10,000 nt of DNA, taken from the NCBI GenBank assembly GCA_020216785.1, contig JAIWNO010000025.1:1-10000 (forward strand), written 5' to 3'. This DNA is from Desulfomonile sp. GTDB taxonomy: Bacteria > Desulfobacterota > Desulfomonilia > Desulfomonilales > Desulfomonilaceae. Positions 6,551 through 10,000 of the stretch are shown piece by piece. Every line of letters starts with the position of its first letter. Within the stretch, counting starts at the first letter, position 1. Both the position numbers and the translations under genes were made by a program. The notes below the pieces were generated by a model. It was not told the origin of the DNA and searched no databases. It saw only the letters and a list, made by a program, of their open reading frames with translations.

Positions 6551-6612
6551 CTGTAGGGGCGCATCAGCGTGTGCGTCCAAATCCGGGCAGACACGCGGGT
6601 CTGCTCCTACAG
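6551..6612. repeat. REPIN-like element with 7-bp terminal inverted repeats
   Basis: CTGTAGG (6551-6557) and CCTACAG (6606-6612) are perfect terminal inverted repeats. The left 28 bp (6551-6578) and the reverse complement of the right 28 bp (6585-6612) agree at 20 of 28 positions, so the element is two inverted copies of one sequence. Each half can also fold alone: CGCA with TGCG on the left, GCAGAC with GTCTGC on the right. It ends 59 bp before the formyltransferase start. This is the same architecture as the element at 5297-5363 but a different sequence. Confidence 0.65.
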
Positions 6613-6670
6613 TGGCTCGGCGAACAGTATCGTCTTGGACGCAAGGTCGTATTACTTGTGAGGAATGGCC

Positions 6671-7537
6671 ATGCTCAGGATCGGATGGTTTTCCACTGGA
6701 CGTGACGAGGCGGCTCGCAACCTCCTCAAGACCGTGTACGACGATCTCAAAGCAAGTACTGCGCCCGCCCGCATCAACTGGATCTTCTGTCACCGTGAGC
6801 CCGGCGACGGACCGGAAAACGAGGAGGCGCGTCAGCGGAGGCTCTTCTTCGACCTTGCCGCGGAGCTGCGTATTCCGGTAAAGACCCTCTCCCACGTGCG
6901 CTTCCTGCCGGAAATGCGGCGCCGGGGCATCGAGGAGAGCCCCTCGGCTGCGGACGCATCGCCTTTGCTCCTGCAATGGCGGGACCTTTTCGGCGAGGAG
7001 GTCATGAAAGTTGTCGGCAGAGACTCAGCGGACATCGTGGTCATGGCCGGGTATATGCTCATCATCGGGGGGCCGGAACTGCGCGGGCTGGAACTTGTGA
7101 ACATCCACCCCGCGCTGCCGTGGGGCCCGCGCGGCACTTGGCAGGAAGTGATCCACCAACTCATTGAGGAACAGGCTCAAGAGCAGGGGATCATGGTCCA
7201 CCTTGTCACCAAGACCCTCGATCGCGGGCCGGTGATTTCCTACTGCCGGTTTCCCATCCGAGGAGAGGGCTGGGATCACTTGTGGCAAGAGTGGGACCGC
7301 GATATTACGCCCGACTCACCGCGGGAGGAGCGCGAAAGCCATCCGCTGTTTCGCAAAATCCGCTTCGTGGGTGAAGTGCGGGAACTGCCTCTACTGAGCG
7401 GCGCGATCAGGGAACTTGCTCTTGGCAACATCACTATCCGCAATAAGCAGATCTTCATTGGCGGAATAATTCAGGAAAAGGGAGTGGACCTCTCCGCCGC
7501 GATTGAGGAGATCGTAGCGGGGAAGAGCAAGAGTTGA
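6671..7537 (+). CDS. Formyltransferase-family protein, PurN-like fold
   Basis: A 288-aa cytoplasmic protein with a formyl-transferase N-terminal (PurN-type) domain. The best-conserved part is SADIVVMAGYMLIIGGPELRG, then NIHPALPWGPRGTWQEVIHQ, GIMVHLVT and LDRGPVISYC. By alignment with E. coli PurN, the catalytic residues are Asn144, His146 and Asp184 (N106, H108 and D144 in PurN). The N-terminus reads GWFSTGRDEAARNLL instead of the GxGSNLQA loop that holds the substrate phosphate in PurN. There is also an insert around 50-110 and a C-terminal extension past 200, so it is about 75 residues longer than PurN. It may transfer a formyl group from 10-formyl-tetrahydrofolate to a substrate other than GAR, but the substrate is unknown. 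ATG 6671 is chosen because GAGGA lies 6 nt upstream; ATG 6665 directly abuts that sequence. It stands alone, converging with the TPR gene. Confidence 0.85.
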   Translation: MLRIGWFSTGRDEAARNLLKTVYDDLKASTAPARINWIFCHREPGDGPENEEARQRRLFFDLAAELRIPVKTLSHVRFLPEMRRRGIEESPSAADASPLLLQWRDLFGEEVMKVVGRDSADIVVMAGYMLIIGGPELRGLELVNIHPALPWGPRGTWQEVIHQLIEEQAQEQGIMVHLVTKTLDRGPVISYCRFPIRGEGWDHLWQEWDRDITPDSPREERESHPLFRKIRFVGEVRELPLLSGAIRELALGNITIRNKQIFIGGIIQEKGVDLSAAIEEIVAGKSKS

Positions 7538-7614
7538 GATACCATCGGGTTGCCCCGTTTCGTCCGGCCCTGACAAAAGCACATTTCATGACCGAAAAGC
7601 GGTACCATCTCAAC
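7533..7614. repeat. Inverted repeat in the convergent gap
   Basis: GTTGAGAT (7533-7540) at the formyltransferase stop and ATCTCAAC (7607-7614) are exact 8-bp inverted repeats 66 bp apart. Each is flanked inward by ACC and GGTACC, so the match nearly extends. The rest of the 112-bp gap between the converging genes shows only a 4-bp CGGG/CCCG stem followed by TTT. It may help end transcripts from both sides, but the evidence is weak. Confidence 0.3.
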
Positions 7615-7649
7615 GCGTCGCTCGAATTGCCGGGTGGGAAGGCATAAGC

Positions 7650-8669
7650 TCACCACAGGGTTCGCTGTGGAGGTGACCGCTTGGCGCCTGCGGCCCTTGC
7701 CGCCTCGGCAGCCCGGGGGCGTAGGGCGCTGATCCGCTCGTTCAACAGGCGGGGCAGATCGTGTTTCGGGTGAAGCGTGAGCGCCTTCTCGTACGCCTGG
7801 AGCGCGTGCACGTAATCCCCGGTCTTCTCGAGCATGCGCCCGAGGTGGTAGAAGGCTTGCGGGTCCCAGGTATCCGAGCGCGCTGCTTGCTGGAAGTTGT
7901 CGAGGGCCTGCTCAAAGCGTCCCAGCCCCTCGGCCGCAAGGCCGCGCTGAACAAAGCCTCCCGGATACCTTGGGTCGATTGCAAGGCCCGCGTCGAAGTC
8001 CGCCAACGCTGAAGAGAAGTCTTGTTTCTTCATCCCAATCAGCCCGCGGCTGAAGTACGCCTGGTAAAGCAGCGGGTCGAGGCCGATCGCTCTACTGTAA
8101 AGCGATTCCGCTCGTGCAAGGTCGCCCTTTTGTGCCGCCTCATTCCCAAGGTTCCACAACGCGACTGCGGAGAGACCTTCCTTGTTGAGCCTTGTGCGGA
8201 GCATTCCGATGGAGACGCTCAGGCTCTCTCGCCACTCCGGTCGCGGGTCGAGACTGAGCGCCCGTTGGTAAAACGCCGCCGCCTCCGCGTCCTTGTTTCC
8301 CATCCGTTCGTACAGCGAGGCAAGCTGTTCCATTGCGCGGTAATTCCCGGGGTCGCATTGGATTGCTTTCTTGAGGTCTTCAACCGCTCTGTGGGTGTCG
8401 CGAAGCATCTCGTATGTCATTCCGCGGCCGAGAAAGACGGTGCTCTCGCCGGGAAGGACCTTTGCCGCGTCTGAATAGAGCCTTACAGCGTCCTGGAAAC
8501 GCCCCTGCGAGTACGCCTCGTCCGCCGCCGTGACGACAGACTGGACGTCGGCCGGCCGCGCGCTGGAGTGCTGTGAGAAAGACGCTGTGATGCCAAAGCA
8601 CAACACCGGAAGCACAGCCGCGGAGAAAATGAGCACAGCATGAATCAGGTGTGAGAAAATGAAGCCCAC
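7650..8669 (-). CDS. Exported tetratricopeptide-repeat (TPR) protein
   Basis: A 339-aa protein whose N-terminus (MGFIFSHLIHAVLIFSAAVL, then PVLCFG) is a signal peptide or single membrane anchor, placing the rest in the periplasm. About seven TPR units follow, near residues 43-76, 77-110, 111-144, 168-202, 203-236, 237-270 and 271-304. Each has the A-G-A-P spacing (for example ALWNLGNEAAQKGDLARAES and AFYHLGRMLEKTGDYVHALQ). The gap at 145-167 may be a degenerate unit. TPR arrays are protein-binding scaffolds; the partner is unknown. It ends in a short Ala/Arg-rich tail. The frame stays open upstream to 8864, but GTG 8669 is chosen because it starts the hydrophobic segment, has GAGG 8 nt upstream and lies just after a good promoter; the region above it looks non-coding. 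It diverges from pheA. Confidence 0.88.
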   Translation of the reverse strand: MGFIFSHLIHAVLIFSAAVLPVLCFGITASFSQHSSARPADVQSVVTAADEAYSQGRFQDAVRLYSDAAKVLPGESTVFLGRGMTYEMLRDTHRAVEDLKKAIQCDPGNYRAMEQLASLYERMGNKDAEAAAFYQRALSLDPRPEWRESLSVSIGMLRTRLNKEGLSAVALWNLGNEAAQKGDLARAESLYSRAIGLDPLLYQAYFSRGLIGMKKQDFSSALADFDAGLAIDPRYPGGFVQRGLAAEGLGRFEQALDNFQQAARSDTWDPQAFYHLGRMLEKTGDYVHALQAYEKALTLHPKHDLPRLLNERISALRPRAAEAARAAGAKRSPPQRTLW

Positions 8670-8688
8670 AGTTGCGTCCTCACGAGAA

Positions 8689-8717
8689 GTTGTACGTACA
8701 CAGTGGCTTGCCGTCAA
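8689..8717 (-). promoter_or_regulatory. Candidate sigma-70 promoter of the TPR gene
   Basis: On the minus strand TTGACG (8717-8712) and TACAAC (8694-8689) are separated by 17 bp, matching the consensus at 5 of 6 and 4 of 6 positions. Transcription would begin near 8682, only about 12 nt before the GTG at 8669, with the GAGG ribosome site inside that leader. This supports the GTG start over any start further upstream. Confidence 0.5.
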
Positions 8718-8955
8718 GGAAGAGGTAAGGCACTGCCGCCCGATAAGGGACAGATTGAGGTCTACGATCTTTCCTCCCGGACTTCTGCCTCGGCTTCCTC
8801 GCTTTTGGCGGGGATCGATGGGGGCTGCTGACTGCGAGACCGCAGCCGAGTACCAAAACATCATGCTTTAGGCTCACGCCGCAGGCCGTCTCCACATCAA
8901 AGAGGATCGGGAGTTTGGCTCCTAGAAACCCAATACCCAATTCGGTCGCGGGCAG

Positions 8956-8961
8956 TATAAT
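8956..8961 (+). promoter_or_regulatory. Consensus -10 box upstream of pheA
   Basis: TATAAT matches the sigma-70 -10 consensus exactly and lies 48 bp before the pheA ATG. No good -35 is present at 16-18 bp (ATACCC at the 17-bp position), and there is no TG extension. If used, the promoter would need an activator or another sigma contact. Transcription would start near 8968. Confidence 0.4.
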
Positions 8962-8969
8962 AGGTTCCC

Positions 8970-8984
8970 GGCACGCAGCGTGCC
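8970..8984. promoter_or_regulatory. Perfect 7+1+7 palindrome at the presumed pheA transcription start
   Basis: GGCACGC (8970-8976) and GCGTGCC (8978-8984) are exact reverse complements around one A. It begins 8 bp after the TATAAT box, which would place it over the start site, as expected of a repressor operator. It could equally be another of the GC-rich gap palindromes seen in this window. Confidence 0.4.
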
Positions 8985-9009
8985 CAGGATCGTCCCCGCA
9001 AGGAATACT

Positions 9010-10000
9010 ATGAAAGATACAACCCTCGAAAACCTCCGCGACGAGATCGACCGGATCGACCGGGAACTCGTCGATCTCATCAACCGGCGGATGGTCGCTT
9101 CACTGAAGATCGGCGAGCTGAAGTCCGCGGACAATCGTGAAATCCTAGACCCTGCCCGTGAGAAGGAAGTGCTCCGCCGCGTCACGGAAGCAAATGTCGG
9201 ACCGCTGCCCGAAGAGACGCTTCGGGCGATTTATCGGGAGATCTTCTCTGGATCTCGGGCGTTGCAGGCACCGGTGAGCGTGGCATACCTCGGGCCGGTC
9301 GGGACCAATTCCCACCAGGCAGCGCGGGAGAAGTTCGGCTCAGCCGCAACGTACGTGCCTGTTTCCGGTATAGGCGACGTGTTTGACGAGGTGGGCCGTG
9401 AAGCGGTCAGCTTCGGCGTGGTCCCTGTGGAAAACAGCATCGACGGCTCGATCCGGGAAACCATGGACTGCCTCATGACGTCGCGGATCGGCGTGTGCGG
9501 CGAGATATGCCTTCGCGTGAGCCACACGCTCATGAGCCGTTCCGGGAACCTGGCCGACGTGCGCCGGGTGGTTTCCCATCCGCAGGCGCTCGCGCAGTGC
9601 CGGAACCGGCTTCGCGCTCATCTGCCGGGCATACCGCTGGAGGAATGCGCGAGCACCGCTGCTGCGGCCGACATCGCCGCGTCGGACCCGTCCGCGGCCG
9701 CGATCGCGAACGAAAGCCTCGCGGAACCCGCCGGATTACGCGTGATCAGCCGTGCGATCGAGGACCGCCAGGACAACATGACGCGTTTCCTCATTCTGGG
9801 GCGGCTCAAACCTGCACCGTCGGGCACCGACAAGACCTCCATCATCTTCTGGACCGAAGACCGACCGGGCGCTCTCTATCAAGTCCTGGAGCGCTTCGCG
9901 GCCCACGGGATCAACCTGTGTCGGATCGAATCACGCCCCAGCAAGGGCGCTGTCCCCTGGAAGTACGCTTTCTTCGTGGACCTCGAAGGCCACCGCGACG
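9010..10000 (+). CDS. pheA: Bifunctional chorismate mutase / prephenate dehydratase (P-protein), C-terminus outside the window
   Basis: This enzyme converts chorismate to prephenate and then phenylpyruvate, the committed branch to phenylalanine, in the cytoplasm. The visible 330 residues show three domains in order. The AroQ chorismate mutase (about 1-87) has active-site candidates Arg10, Arg27, Lys38, Asp47, Arg50, Glu51, Ser82 and Gln86, in E. coli P-protein order. The prephenate dehydratase domain (about 90-265) has YLGPVGTNSHQAA, VVPVENSIDGSI, SHPQALAQCR and the catalytic TRF (258-260). The ACT domain (from about 276) has GALYQVLERFAAHGIN and the phenylalanine-binding ESRP (307-310), so feedback inhibition by Phe is expected. 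GPVGTNSH differs from the usual GPEGTFSH. About 25-30 residues should be missing at the C-terminus. ATG 9010 has AAGG 6 nt upstream and is the only reasonable start. It diverges from the TPR gene. Confidence 0.97.
   Translation, partial: MKDTTLENLRDEIDRIDRELVDLINRRMVASLKIGELKSADNREILDPAREKEVLRRVTEANVGPLPEETLRAIYREIFSGSRALQAPVSVAYLGPVGTNSHQAAREKFGSAATYVPVSGIGDVFDEVGREAVSFGVVPVENSIDGSIRETMDCLMTSRIGVCGEICLRVSHTLMSRSGNLADVRRVVSHPQALAQCRNRLRAHLPGIPLEECASTAAAADIAASDPSAAAIANESLAEPAGLRVISRAIEDRQDNMTRFLILGRLKPAPSGTDKTSIIFWTEDRPGALYQVLERFAAHGINLCRIESRPSKGAVPWKYAFFVDLEGHRD

Larger units (their letters stand above)
6346..6670. other. Gap between the DppC-like gene and the formyltransferase gene
   Basis: About 325 bp without a convincing gene. 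It holds a short GC hairpin (CGGGC at 6376-6380 with GCCCG at 6384-6388) followed loosely by TTATTT, which could be a poor terminator for the transporter operon. It also holds an imperfect hairpin at 6446-6466 and the 62-bp paired palindromic element at 6551-6612. TATTAT near 6513 could be a -10 box, but no fitting -35 was found. Confidence 0.55.
8670..9009. other. Divergent regulatory region between the TPR gene and pheA
   Basis: About 340 bp with no supported gene. It contains the TPR promoter (8689-8717), a short CTGCG/CGCAG hairpin at 8832-8845, the pheA -10 box (8956-8961) and a palindrome at 8970-8984. The frame of the TPR gene remains open through the left half, but its translation is low-complexity and lacks TPR or signal features. 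No Phe-rich leader peptide or attenuator was recognised upstream of pheA. Confidence 0.55.

Noticed and set aside
6373..6976. Open frames on both strands across the gap before the formyltransferase gene
   Set aside because: They cross the palindromic repeats and overlap the formyltransferase in other frames, with no family resemblance.
7653..7670. CCACAG/CTGTGG hairpin at the end of the TPR gene as a terminator
   Set aside because: The stem lies inside the last codons and no U-run follows on the minus strand.
8670..8864. Upstream extension of the TPR protein starting at 8864
   Set aside because: It has no domain and low-complexity content, and it would place the signal peptide 65 residues inside the protein; a promoter and RBS support GTG 8669.

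Overview
The window is bacterial chromosomal DNA of moderately high GC, gene-dense and mostly housekeeping. No rRNA, tRNA, CRISPR array, phage gene or transposase gene was seen. The gaps hold many GC-rich palindromes, and the mix of a PVC/candidate-phylum-looking seryl-tRNA synthetase, an unusual formyltransferase and a fused chorismate mutase/prephenate dehydratase fits an uncultivated Gram-negative-type lineage. That taxonomic reading is inference and is weak.

Layout. The left edge holds the N-terminus of a minus-strand RlmI/RlmK-like rRNA methyltransferase running off the window. A gene-free stretch of about 430 bp with two strong palindromes follows. Next comes a minus-strand pair: a small helical protein of unknown function followed, 41 bp downstream, by serS. 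Diverging from this pair on the plus strand is a peptide/nickel-type ABC importer set: a periplasmic binding protein, a DppB-like permease and a DppC-like permease. No ATPase genes are in the window. The DppB gene is preceded by a 15-codon reading frame with a good Shine-Dalgarno sequence whose stop overlaps the permease start (ATGA), suggesting translational coupling. A roughly 270 bp gap with inverted palindromic repeats lies between the two permeases.

Further right is a gap of about 325 bp with another paired palindromic element, then a 288-aa formyltransferase-fold protein on the plus strand. It keeps the Asn-His-Asp catalytic set of PurN but lacks the usual N-terminal phosphate-binding motif. 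A minus-strand exported TPR protein converges on it. Diverging from the TPR gene is pheA (chorismate mutase-prephenate dehydratase-ACT), which runs off the right edge.

The only genes that clearly work together are the three transporter genes. serS and its upstream small gene are probably co-transcribed. The most notable non-genic signal is two 62-67 bp intergenic elements, each made of two inverted imperfect copies with 7-bp perfect terminal inverted repeats, which is REPIN-like architecture. Several single palindromes lie in the other gaps. I found no convincing new defence or biosynthetic system.
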